Below, piece by piece: positions 27,401 through 35,038 of a stretch of DNA of 51,701 nt. Position 1 is the stretch's first letter. Every line of letters starts with the position of its first letter. The notes beneath the pieces are model-generated. The model saw only the letters and a program-made list of their open reading frames with translations, had not been told where the DNA came from and made no database searches. The position numbers were made by a program, and so were the translations under genes. The stretch spans positions 1-51,701 of the forward strand of contig WHTT01000044.1 in assembly GCA_009377605.1 (NCBI GenBank), read 5' to 3'. The DNA is from Luteitalea sp. GTDB taxonomy: Bacteria; Acidobacteriota; Vicinamibacteria; Vicinamibacterales; Vicinamibacteraceae.

Positions 27401-30400
27401 TGCCATGCCGTGGCGGACAAGGCGGCCGCCAATCGCACCTGGCTCGCCTGCATGAGCGGCGAGTGAAACGCACAGGCCACCGGGATTGGTTGGCTCTTGA
27501 GCCCGGCACCTGCAAGCCGACGGGTGGCTTCTTCAAGAGCAGCCGTACCGCCCGCAATCACGGTCTGGCGCGGTGAGTTGAGATTGGCCAGCCAGACTTC
27601 GGCAGGCGCGTCGCCTTGGGCCGCGAGTGCCTGGACGACTTCATCCGCCGCCGCGTAGACGGCGGCCATCGTCCCGGCGTCGCCGCCGAGCGATTCCTTG
27701 ATCACGCGCCCGCGAATCTCGGAGATCTCGAACAGCGCCGATTCGTCGAGCACACCGGCAGCCCACAATGCGACATACTCGCCGTAGCTGTGACCGGCGG
27801 TCATGTCTGGGCGGATGCCGAGCCGTGCCAACAGCTCCGCGGCCCCGACCTCTATGGCGGCCAGCGCCGGCTGCGCCACGTGCGTATCCGTGATCGCCGC
27901 GCGCTGCCGTTGGCGAGCCTCATCGTCGAATGCGGGCGCGGGGTAGATATACGCGCTCAACGGATGCGGCAATCGACCGGACAGCAGCCGGTCGGCCCGC
28001 TCGACGCTCTCGCGCAGATCCCCGAACCGCACGGCGAGGTCTCGCAGCATGTTGGGGCGCTGGGAGCCTTGGCCAGAGAAGAGGAACGCGATCTTGGCGG
28101 ACGCGTCCGGACCAACTGATAGATAAACGCCGCGGCGGTTCGCCAGGGGGACCGGACGCTCGACACTTTGGGATCCCGTGAGGAGCCCTCGCGCCTGCGC
28201 CAACTTGGCGCGCAGATCCTCCAAGCTGCCGGCGACAATGGCCAGTCGCACTGCCGCCTTCGCGGCTTCGCCGCTTCCGCCTTCGCGCTCCGCGCTTCGG
28301 CGGACAGGTCGGTGGGCAAGGCCGCTATGGCCTGAAGAGCCGCAGCATACGGCTGCAGCAAGACCACTGAGGGATTGGCGAGCGCCACGCTCGAGGGATT
28401 GGCGAGCGCCACGCTCGAGGGATTGGCGAGCGCCACGCTCGAGCGATTGCTCGAGCGTGGCGAGTGTTGTCTCGAGCGCGGTGGCAGAGTCGGCGCGCCA
28501 GAAGAACACCTCCGCGGGCCAGATCGGATCGGCGACGTGCGCGGCGCGATCTCGAAAGTCGCCGCCGTATTCCTCCAGCACGGCGTGGGAGTTCGTGCCG
28601 CCGAATCCAAACGCGCTGACTCCGGCGCGGCGGGGCACCCCGTCTGGGCGGGAGATCCATGGTGTGGCGTCGGTGTTGAGGAAGAACGGGCTCTCCGGCT
28701 CTTGGAGCTTTGGATTCGGCCGCTCGACGTGGAGCGTTGGTGGGAGCACTTTGTGGTAGAGGGCCAACGCCACTTTGATGAGACCAGCGACGCCGGCCGT
28801 GCTCTTCGTGTGCCCGATCATCGACTTGACCGAGCCGAGCGCACAGGTGCCGGTCGATGCGCCGGCCTTTCGAAAGACCTCTGTCAGCGACGCGACCTCC
28901 GCAGCATCGCCCACGACGGTTCCCGTGCCATGAGCCTCGATGAGGCCAACGCTGCTCGGCGAGAACCCGGCCTCGGCGTAGGCGCGCTCGAGCACGCGCA
29001 TCTGCCCTTGCGGCCGAGGGCTCGTCAAGCTCTTGTCCCGCCCGTCGCTCGAGGCCGCAACACCTTTGATCACGGCGTAGATGCGATCGCCGTCCCGCTC
29101 GGCGTCGGCCAGTCGCTTGAGCACGACAACCGCGAGCCCCTCGCTGATTGCGATGCCGTCGGCCGTGGCGTCGAAGGCGCGGCAGCGACCGCGCGGTGAC
29201 AGCGCTTGCGTCTTGCTGAAACAGAGATACCCAAATGGGCTCTGGACGGTATCCACCCCTCCGGCGATCACCAGATCGCTGGATCCAGAGGACAACTCAC
29301 GCGCGGCGAGGTAGACAGCCGCAAGTGACGAAGCACATGCCGCATCGACCGTGAAGTTCGCACCGCCGAGGTCGAAGCGGTTGGCGACGCGGCCGGCAAT
29401 GACGTTCAGTAGGATGCCGGGGAAGGAGTCCTCGGTCCACTGCGGCAGCCGTTCGAGGACGTCGGACGAAGAGCCGTCCACGTCCATCATCGGCAGGGTC
29501 GCTCTGAAGCCGTACTGAAGGCCGAGATCGCCAAGCCCGCCGCCAGCACCGAGGATGACCGACGCCCGCTCGCGGGCGAACTCGCGATCGAGATAGCCCG
29601 CATCCTGCAACGCCTGATGGACGACCTCGAGCGTCAGCAACTGAACCGGATCGATAGACGACAGCGCGTTCGGCGGGATCCCATACTGCACCGGATCGAA
29701 CGTCACATCGTCCAGAAAGCCGCCCCAGCGCGAGTAGATCTTGTCCGGCCGATGACGGTCGGGGTGGAAATAGCGATCGACGTCGAAGCGCTCCTTCGGC
29801 ACCTCGGTAATGGCGTCTACCTTGGAGAGGATGTTGTGCCAGAAGGTGGAGGCGTCGGAGGCACGAGGCAAGAGGCATCCGATGCCGACGATGGCCACGT
29901 CACAAGGCGCGTGGCGGAATGGTCGCTCCTGCACCCTGGTGTCGACCGACTGGCGATCGAGCAATCGCTCACTGCCCCGCGACACGTCCTCGTGGAGCTC
30001 TGCAATGCTGCAGACGCGATTGCGAAGCACGGCGAGTTGGCCGAGCATGTACATGCCGTCGCGTCGCTGCTGCTCCGCACTGACAGCGGTGTAACGGGGC
30101 TCGCTGTGGGCGCCGTCATCGGTCGCACGTGTGATGCCCTTCGACGCGACGCGAAGCCGTCCGACATTGAGGCTCTCGAGCTCGTCGCGGATCTCGCCAG
30201 CAGGACGCCCTTGGGCAACGAGGTCTCGCTTGGCGCTGTGGAACAGGTCACAGAAAGGAGTCTCGGCGCAACGCGTGGAGTGCCCGGGCCCCGTCTCCAA
30301 CAACACCGTGCGCGTGCAAGCAATGGCTTGCTCTTGGAAGTCACTGAGAATTGCGCCGGACCGAACGGCTTCTTCGGTGAAGAGGTAGGCCGTTCCCATG

Positions 30401-32013
30401 AGGATACCGGTGCGCACGCCCGCGGCCGCCAACGGTGCGGCAATGGCCTGCACCATCGCCGCCGATCGGGCGTCGTGGATACCTCCGGCAAACAGCACGT
30501 GCAGCTCCTCGGCGTCCACGCCGCCACGGATGGCGTCGAGGAGCAGCTCGACCATCGAGCTCCACAGAACGAAGCTGCTGCGTGGACCCACGTGCCCGCC
30601 GCACTCGCGGCCTTCGAAGACGAAGCGGCGGGCGCCCTCGTCCAGAAAGAGGCTGAGGAGCGCCGGCGCAGGCACGTGTAGATATGTCGCGACGCCGCGT
30701 GCCTCCAACGCTGCTGCCTGGTCCGGTCGACCTCCAGCAATCAACGCGGCCGGCGGATGGAAATCTTGCACGACATCCAGCTGTTCCTGCCGCAGGTCCG
30801 GAGGAACGAAGCCCAGGATGCCGATGCCCCACGGTCGCGTCCCCAGCCGTGCCTGCGTCTCTTCGAGCAGGGTCCGAACCTGGGGTCCTCGCATGAGCGC
30901 AAGCGCCAAGAAGGGAAGGCCGCCACCGTCGGCAACCGCTTCTGCGAAAGCCGGCGTGTCACTGACCCGCGTCATCGGGCCTTGCACAATTGGATAGCGA
31001 GTTCCGTGCGCCTGCGCGAGCGGAGCGCCTGGGGCGAGCGCTCGCGCCTCCTTGGCCGCGGCGATGTGTGCCCCGCAAGACGCGTGGAGCGCACCAACGA
31101 TCCCGGCGACGTTCTTGTGCCGTCTGACGAGAGACGCTGCAAACGCGGCCTCTTGGCCCAGCAGCCAGAGGTTGTTCGCCGGATCTCCCCAGCCCACGTG
31201 GGCCCGGATGGTGGCGCGCCAGTTGGCCGGCTCGCCGAAGCGCGACCGACCAAGGCCCGGCGCCGCGTGCGGCTGCAACTCGTCGATGATGGGCGCCCCA
31301 AGCGATCGATAGACGCGGACCGCGTCTCCGAGCTCAGAGCCCAGACAGATCGTCTCGCTGCCGTCGATGCTTTCGACGATCCGGCGAACCGATTCCGGCA
31401 AGCCAGACTCCGGCGTCAACAGGAGCTGGCTCTCCAAAACGACGCCCGCCGCGCCCGCCACGAGACATGCCGGCGCCGTCTGCAGCCCAATGCCGCCCGC
31501 CGCCCACACGGGGAGATCGGAGCGCGCCAGCAGCCGCTGCAACAAGATGAAGGTCGTCTCCTCGCCGACGAACCCGCCAGCTTCGTGCCCCTTGGCGATG
31601 AGGCCATCAACGCCACAGGCTCGTCCCAGGTCCGCATCCTCGACCGAGGTACACTCCAGCCACACGCGACGGCCGATCGCACGGACAGCCGCCACGAACG
31701 TCTCGAGCGTCTGCGCATCCGCGGCACAGGCAATCACGAGATCCACCGCGGCGGGCAGATCATGCAGGATGTCGGTCGAGAGCTCCGGCTCGTCTGGTGC
31801 GAGCTTGACGGCCAGCACACCTTTTCCGTATTGCGCCAGACGATGCATCGCACGACGGGCCGCGGCGCGGTCGCGAACGTGGACGAGATTCAGAATGCCA
31901 ACGCCACCGCTGCGGCTCGCGGCGATAGCGATTCCAGGATCGGGCCAACCCGCAATGGTGCTGGCGGCGATCGTGAAGGACTCCCTCCCCTTGTGTGTGA
32001 GCCCAGCGATCAT
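24454..32013 (-). CDS. Iterative synthase A: tandem ER barrels-KS-AT-ACP-KR
   Basis: 2519 residues from the ATG at 32013; the frame upstream overlaps the ACP gene and is shadow. Domains: a nitronate-monooxygenase/PfaD-like barrel 1-300 (GHEAGGFVG, AAGGIG), then a second barrel about 335-640 (YPIVQGPMTRVSD, ECGGHVG with His474, FAGGIHDARSA). KS about 705-1150 with Cys893, His1028 and His1068. AT about 1300-1600 with Ser1409 (GHSYGEY) and His1517. One PUFA-type ACP about 1848-1925 with Ser1885 in LGIDSIKRVEIL. A KR about 1975-2455 with TGGARGI, Ser2404, Tyr2418 and LNWGPW. It would extend, ketoreduce and enoyl-reduce a malonate-derived chain. Two linkers contain dispersed repeat DNA. It is related to PUFA and heterocyst-glycolipid synthases. 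Confidence 0.94.
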   Translation of the reverse strand: MIAGLTHKGRESFTIAASTIAGWPDPGIAIAASRSGGVGILNLVHVRDRAAARRAMHRLAQYGKGVLAVKLAPDEPELSTDILHDLPAAVDLVIACAADAQTLETFVAAVRAIGRRVWLECTSVEDADLGRACGVDGLIAKGHEAGGFVGEETTFILLQRLLARSDLPVWAAGGIGLQTAPACLVAGAAGVVLESQLLLTPESGLPESVRRIVESIDGSETICLGSELGDAVRVYRSLGAPIIDELQPHAAPGLGRSRFGEPANWRATIRAHVGWGDPANNLWLLGQEAAFAASLVRRHKNVAGIVGALHASCGAHIAAAKEARALAPGAPLAQAHGTRYPIVQGPMTRVSDTPAFAEAVADGGGLPFLALALMRGPQVRTLLEETQARLGTRPWGIGILGFVPPDLRQEQLDVVQDFHPPAALIAGGRPDQAAALEARGVATYLHVPAPALLSLFLDEGARRFVFEGRECGGHVGPRSSFVLWSSMVELLLDAIRGGVDAEELHVLFAGGIHDARSAAMVQAIAAPLAAAGVRTGILMGTAYLFTEEAVRSGAILSDFQEQAIACTRTVLLETGPGHSTRCAETPFCDLFHSAKRDLVAQGRPAGEIRDELESLNVGRLRVASKGITRATDDGAHSEPRYTAVSAEQQRRDGMYMLGQLAVLRNRVCSIAELHEDVSRGSERLLDRQSVDTRVQERPFRHAPCDVAIVGIGCLLPRASDASTFWHNILSKVDAITEVPKERFDVDRYFHPDRHRPDKIYSRWGGFLDDVTFDPVQYGIPPNALSSIDPVQLLTLEVVHQALQDAGYLDREFARERASVILGAGGGLGDLGLQYGFRATLPMMDVDGSSSDVLERLPQWTEDSFPGILLNVIAGRVANRFDLGGANFTVDAACASSLAAVYLAARELSSGSSDLVIAGGVDTVQSPFGYLCFSKTQALSPRGRCRAFDATADGIAISEGLAVVVLKRLADAERDGDRIYAVIKGVAASSDGRDKSLTSPRPQGQMRVLERAYAEAGFSPSSVGLIEAHGTGTVVGDAAEVASLTEVFRKAGASTGTCALGSVKSMIGHTKSTAGVAGLIKVALALYHKVLPPTLHVERPNPKLQEPESPFFLNTDATPWISRPDGVPRRAGVSAFGFGGTNSHAVLEEYGGDFRDRAAHVADPIWPAEVFFWRADSATALETTLATLEQSLERGARQSLERGARQSLERGARQSLSGLAAAVCCGSSGHSGLAHRPVRRSAEREGGSGEAAKAAVRLAIVAGSLEDLRAKLAQARGLLTGSQSVERPVPLANRRGVYLSVGPDASAKIAFLFSGQGSQRPNMLRDLAVRFGDLRESVERADRLLSGRLPHPLSAYIYPAPAFDDEARQRQRAAITDTHVAQPALAAIEVGAAELLARLGIRPDMTAGHSYGEYVALWAAGVLDESALFEISEIRGRVIKESLGGDAGTMAAVYAAADEVVQALAAQGDAPAEVWLANLNSPRQTVIAGGTAALEEATRRLAGAGLKSQPIPVACAFHSPLMQASQVRLAAALSATAWQRPRIPVYSNSLGAPYPDDPGEVAQLLAEHLIRPVRFVDEITAMYDAGARLFLEVGPGTTLSALARQILDQRDGLVLSIDGSGPDGLVQLLHTIGQLAAHGVPVDFEALFSDRVTERVDLGRLTGRADGTRRGSALWLVNGGRARPAEVKAVATDRGKEIPAMAKPHPPATPEPRTSNLEPQTSPVAPRPSPLAPPPSPLVPGPSVQRGGEEEVLAQFQQVMRQFLDTQATVMTAFLQGRSAEGMQDADWPVAAPAVASPPVRQPFRAANDAVPSSEAVSSASPQPAITESMSAPVAAEPRAAAEVAEEDHAESVVARLLRIVSDRTGYPIEMLDLDLDMEADLGIDSIKRVEILSAFQRQSTPAEQTNVQGLMDRLTRLKTLRELTRELTGAGDGEPEPPGPGRETPRRRGETADGPASQEPERAADESAVFASSDLPRLTLVSCDTPLVGAASALSPGRVSVITDDECGVAHQIAAELRARGERPVVLRQGAKEAAARPGVYETDVTDPECVARVLDQIRRDHGPIGGVLHLLPLAPWAPLEELSLEAWRARVRHDITSLYAVVRAARPDLERPDGTGGTFLAAVTSMGGALGTKPSPSIIPTHAGVVATIRTLALELPVRCKAIDLDSREPVSVLSRRVFDEIASDDRTLAVGYESGRRVTVAPVPAPLDVSGISAVPCIDSNGVVLLTGGARGITAEVAYALARRYRPTLVLVGRAPEPFGNEPIETASIEDPQRLKTALAASLRAGDPHVRPVDVQRAWRDLLSRREIARNLARLRDAGSHVVYRQVDVRDEAGFGGVIDEIYRQYGRLDVVVHGAGVIEDRLIGDKTPDSFDRVVHTKADSVFLLSRLLRPESLRALALMSSVTATFGNRGQFDYAAANGILNGFAARLSTRWPGRVVALNWGPWAGAGMASPDVHAQFRARGVEPIAIEEGANATIQELTNPNRADAIVAFGDGPWLRTTQQGAGLSQAELEKTA
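26780..26900. repeat. Low-complexity repeat DNA in AT-ACP linker of synthase A
   Basis: GAGGTTC units (three tandem copies around 26862-26885) adjoin GGGGCGA/CGACGGGCGA units. Read on the minus strand they encode a Pro/Ser-rich linker (about residues 1706-1742) with repeated PSPLAP-like steps. The style matches the short-unit intergenic repeat at 44410-44550. Confidence 0.7.
28271..28306. repeat. Dispersed repeat (SAEARSA type) inside synthase A
   Basis: An inverted near-copy of the element at 78-118, in the KS-AT linker. It is read in a frame giving about residues 1236-1248 (Arg/Ser/Gly/Glu-rich), so the repeat has been accommodated without breaking the frame. Confidence 0.7.
28371..28442. 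repeat. Three perfect 24-bp tandem repeats in synthase A KS-AT linker
   Basis: Three identical copies of a 24-base unit beginning GGGATTGGCGAGCG run head to tail. On the minus strand each encodes the octapeptide LERGARQS (in rotation). A partial inverted match TCGAGCGTGGCGAG follows at 28451-28464, so the DNA could fold. The unit length keeps the frame open. Confidence 0.9.
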
Positions 32014-32045
32014 GACCGAGATTTGCTCCGATTCGATCGCGCCGA

Positions 32046-32672
32046 TCAGGCGCGCTGTTCGACCTCGTCGACCGACGAGGCGATTTGCGACGACACGGTC
32101 GCGGAAGGCCGCGACGGGAGATATTCCTGCTCGTAGTACTCGCGCACCCAGCGCTGGTTGATCTCGTCGCCGGAGGGGATCGCCGCCTCGGAGCGACACT
32201 GCGGACAACGGAGAAGCCCAGGCGTCGACTTCCGTCGGGCCGTGCCGCAGGCGGAGCACAGCCGGGGCGAGTGCTCCACGAGCCCCTGAATCAACCGGAG
32301 CCAGGTGTCCACGCGCAGAAACAGCTTCCGCGCATCAGCCACCGACGTCGTCTCTGCCAGGACGCTCGCATCGATCTCGGGCAGCCGGCGACGAAGCAGA
32401 CAGCGTCCCTCGTCGGTCAGCATCCCGTTGGTCTCCAAGACGTCGTGGCCGAACACCTCCTGTGCCGTGTCGAAGATGTTTCGTTCGGGCATCAAGATGT
32501 CGAACTCGTTCTCGCTCTCCATCGTGATCTCGATGAGGTCCAACGACTCGGCTCCAAGATCGTGCAGACCGGCGTCGGGCGTGACCTGCTCGGGATCGAT
32601 CCGGAGGCTCGTGGCCACGATGGAAGCAAATCGCTCGTAGACCTCTGTGTGTGAGATCGAATTGTTCGACAT
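32046..32672 (-). CDS. Acyl carrier protein fused to a C-terminal zinc ribbon
   Basis: 208 residues from the ATG at 32672; an upstream GTG/ATG frame to 32711 is less likely. Residues 5-85 form an ACP with Ser43 in DLGAESLDLIEI. Residues 135-165 carry two CxxC pairs, Cys139/Cys142 (LCSACG) and Cys156/Cys159 (RCPQCR), a rubredoxin-like zinc-ribbon knuckle. The tail to 208 is polar. It lies between the stand-alone KS and synthase A with short gaps. The zinc ribbon may dock the ACP on a partner enzyme or be structural; its role is unknown. Confidence 0.85.
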   Translation of the reverse strand: MSNNSISHTEVYERFASIVATSLRIDPEQVTPDAGLHDLGAESLDLIEITMESENEFDILMPERNIFDTAQEVFGHDVLETNGMLTDEGRCLLRRRLPEIDASVLAETTSVADARKLFLRVDTWLRLIQGLVEHSPRLCSACGTARRKSTPGLLRCPQCRSEAAIPSGDEINQRWVREYYEQEYLPSRPSATVSSQIASSVDEVEQRA

Positions 32673-32749
32673 TTCCAACCGCCTTTCCGATCGGCCAACC
32701 ACGAAGAACACTCACCACGAAGGACTCTTCTCGGTTCTTCGTAGCTCCC

Positions 32750-34024
32750 CTACGCTTCCACCTGCCGCAGCGCCAACACCGCGTTCTGCCCGCCGAACGC
32801 GAAGGCATTCGCCAATGCCGCCCGAATCTCTGCCGGCCGGCTTCGGTTCGGCACATAGTCGAGATCGCACTCTGGATCTGGCTCATGGTGATTGGCGGTC
32901 GGAGGCGCCGCGCACTCGGTCATGGCCTTCGCGGCTGCAATGAGATTGCTCACGCCGGCCGCAGCAATTGTGTGTCCCAGCTGTCCCTTGTTCGACGAGA
33001 CGAGCAGGCGTGGGGCGTGGGCGCCAAACAGCCGCTTGATGGCTTGGCTCTCGACCGCGTCGTTCTTGCGGGTCGACGTGCCGTGCGCGGCGATGTAGTC
33101 AATCGCGTCACTGGACAGCTTGGCGTCGTCGAGGGCGAGCCGCATCGCGTGTGCCTCACAGATGCCGTCGGGCGACGGGTCGGTCAGCGTATGGGCGTTG
33201 GTCGTGCTGCCGAAACCGGCGAGCTCGGCATAGATGCGGGCGCCGCGCGCGCGGGCGTGGTCCAAGTTCTCGAGGACGACGGCGCCGCCCGCTTCACCCA
33301 TGACGAAGCCGTCGCGGCCACGATCGAACGGCCGTGAGGCCTCTGTGGGATCCGGATTCCGACTGAGGGCGCGAAGCACCGAGAAAGCCAGGATCCCGAT
33401 CGGGTTGATCACGGCCGAGGCGCCGCCGGCGATCATCGCGAGGGCGCTGCCCCGGCGGATGTATCGAAAGGCCTCGCCAATCGCGTGGCCGCTCGCCGCG
33501 CAGGCGGTATCGATGGCGACGTTCGGGCCGCGGCAGCCGAGCAGCTTGGCCGGGACCGCCGCTGTGAAGTCGCCAAGACGTCGACTGAAGGCGCTTTCGG
33601 GTTGACAGCCGTCTCGCGCGAAGCGCGCGAGGTCGAGCGCTGGCGCGTCATGCCGACGAAACCGGTAGTAGTAGCGGAGGAGGTTGATGTTTACGTAGTT
33701 GACGCTCGTCCCGGCCACAATGCCAATCTGCTGCGGGTCGAGGCGAGCGTGCGCCAAGCCGGCGTCCGCGTAGGCTTCCTCGGCACTCATGGTGAAGAGC
33801 TTTACGGTGCGTCGCCAGTGCCCTCGCGGCACGGACTCGAGCGCCGGACCGGTCTCTGCGAGGCCGCCGATCTCGGCAGCAACCTTGCAGGCGTATTCCG
33901 ACGCATCGAAGTACGAGATGACCCGAATCCCGCTGTCACCGGCAAGCAGGCGCGACCACACCGTGCGCACGTTGCGCCCGAGCGCGGTGACCCAGCCGAG
34001 CCCCGTGATTGCGACGCGGTGCAT
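32750..34024 (-). CDS. Beta-ketoacyl synthase (FabF/KS-alpha type)
   Basis: 424 residues. The catalytic set is complete: Cys175 in IDTACAASGHA, His314 in AAHGTSTRKND, Lys346 in NKGQLGH, and His351. GGAGGATGA precedes the ATG closely. The single-domain length matches type II ketosynthases. It heads the long minus-strand run, and its presumed partner, a KS-like protein lacking the active Cys (35039-36301), is encoded divergently. It would condense malonyl units onto an ACP-bound starter, possibly the FAAL-loaded chain, before or after the type I synthase. Confidence 0.92.
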   Translation of the reverse strand: MHRVAITGLGWVTALGRNVRTVWSRLLAGDSGIRVISYFDASEYACKVAAEIGGLAETGPALESVPRGHWRRTVKLFTMSAEEAYADAGLAHARLDPQQIGIVAGTSVNYVNINLLRYYYRFRRHDAPALDLARFARDGCQPESAFSRRLGDFTAAVPAKLLGCRGPNVAIDTACAASGHAIGEAFRYIRRGSALAMIAGGASAVINPIGILAFSVLRALSRNPDPTEASRPFDRGRDGFVMGEAGGAVVLENLDHARARGARIYAELAGFGSTTNAHTLTDPSPDGICEAHAMRLALDDAKLSSDAIDYIAAHGTSTRKNDAVESQAIKRLFGAHAPRLLVSSNKGQLGHTIAAAGVSNLIAAAKAMTECAAPPTANHHEPDPECDLDYVPNRSRPAEIRAALANAFAFGGQNAVLALRQVEA

Positions 34025-34383
34025 TCATCCTCCAACCAGCCGGCACCAACGGGGTCGGCGCCGTAGTGCAAGAGACCCCACCCGCTCACGCGCCACTGAC
34101 ACGCACGCGCCAAGCTGGCGGAGAGGTCCTGCATCTTGTGTGCCGCCGGGGTCGGGCCAGTGGTCAGCCTATATACATTGCCCGTGTGGGGCTCCCGGAC
34201 TTCAATTGTGTCGCCTGCGCGATCGACGCCCTACTATTCTGCGTCTTCGCAATGAGCATGGGCTCGCGCAGCCATACACTATACGCGTGTATAGTGTCTT
34301 GGAGGGCTGCGATTCTAACATCCGCCCCATGGCCGTGCAAGGCCAAACCCCCACCTGCCCGACACGCTGCGAGGAGAAGACGC
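34025..34383. other. Divergent intergenic control region (359 bases)
   Basis: No gene is supported here. It separates the KS gene (minus) from the sulfotransferase gene (plus), so it should contain the promoters for both halves of the cluster. AT-rich stretches stand out: TATATACA at 34170-34177 and the perfect inverted repeat at 34276-34297. I could not assign -35/-10 pairs with confidence. Confidence 0.5.
34276..34297. promoter_or_regulatory. Candidate operator: 9-bp inverted repeat
   Basis: ACACTATAC-GCGT-GTATAGTGT is a perfect palindrome with a 4-base spacer in the only long divergent intergenic region of the cluster. AT-rich arms of this size are typical of dimeric repressor sites. It is unlike the GC-rich hairpin repeats elsewhere in the window. 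No regulator gene is present in the window. Confidence 0.45.
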
Positions 34384-35034
34384 ATGACCGCTGAGCTGCC
34401 CGTGATTGTCGTCTCTGGCCTGCCCCGCTCCGGCACATCCATGACCATGGGTATGCTCCAGGCGGGCGGCGTGGCGATCCTCAGTGACGGTGTCCGGACG
34501 CCGGACGAGAGCAATCCCAAGGGCTACTTCGAGTTCGAGCCCGTTCAGCGTCTCGCCGTGGCGCCTGATTCCTCGTGGCTCGTCGCAGCCCGAGGCAAAG
34601 CCGTCAAGGTCGTCTCCTCGCTCCTTTCTTATCTACCGCACACGTATGAATATCGTGTGATCTTCATGCACCGAGATCTGCGTGAGGTCGTCGCGTCGCA
34701 GGACAAGATGATCGCGCAGCGAGGCACGGACGGCGGCGCAGCGAGTGAGGAAGCGCTCGTGCAGCTCTACGATCGCCATCTCCAGCAGGTCAGGCGGATG
34801 CTGGTCGAGCGGCCCTGTTTCACGACGCTCGATGTCGAGTATCGGACCGCGCTCGCCAATCCCGCAGAAGAGGCTCACCGCATCAGCGCGTTCCTGGGCG
34901 GCACACTGGAAGTCGAAGAAATGCGGCGTACCGTGGATCGGGCCCTGTATCGCAATCGCGCCGAAGAGGAAGGGATCAGGAATCAAGACGCAGTACGTAG
35001 GCAACACCAAGGGAGCGGATTGGGTCAGGGATAA
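34384..35034 (+). CDS. Sulfotransferase family protein
   Basis: 216 residues from the ATG at 34384, which has GAGGAG upstream. The PAPS 5'-phosphosulfate loop is VVSGLPRSGTSMT (about 8-20), and the 3'-phosphate site is FMHRDLREVVASQDKM (about 97-112). It lacks membrane segments. Such enzymes move sulfate from PAPS to a hydroxyl or amine of a lipid, sugar or polyketide. It is short for the family, and its end, from about EEEGIRNQD onward, contains a dispersed GGGATCAGGAATC repeat, so the C-terminus has been altered. It lies four bases before the KS-like gene, so the two are co-transcribed. PAPS supply genes are at 41745-44409. Confidence 0.82.
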   Translation: MTAELPVIVVSGLPRSGTSMTMGMLQAGGVAILSDGVRTPDESNPKGYFEFEPVQRLAVAPDSSWLVAARGKAVKVVSSLLSYLPHTYEYRVIFMHRDLREVVASQDKMIAQRGTDGGAASEEALVQLYDRHLQQVRRMLVERPCFTTLDVEYRTALANPAEEAHRISAFLGGTLEVEEMRRTVDRALYRNRAEEEGIRNQDAVRRQHQGSGLGQG

Positions 35035-35038
35035 CGTG

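Noticed and set aside
28371-28442. CRISPR array
   Set aside because: The units are directly adjacent with no spacers, lie within an open reading frame, and no cas genes are present.
19496-32013. Calling the cluster an enediyne cluster because of the C-terminal PPTase domain
   Set aside because: The warhead accessory genes (UnbL/U/V-like, E10 thioesterase-like) are absent, the ACP motif is PUFA-type, and there are fused enoylreductase barrels, which enediyne synthases lack.
19496-32013. Calling it a classical omega-3 PUFA synthase
   Set aside because: There is one ACP rather than a tandem array, no double FabA-type DH pair and no PfaB, and extra type II KS/CLF and FAAL genes are present.
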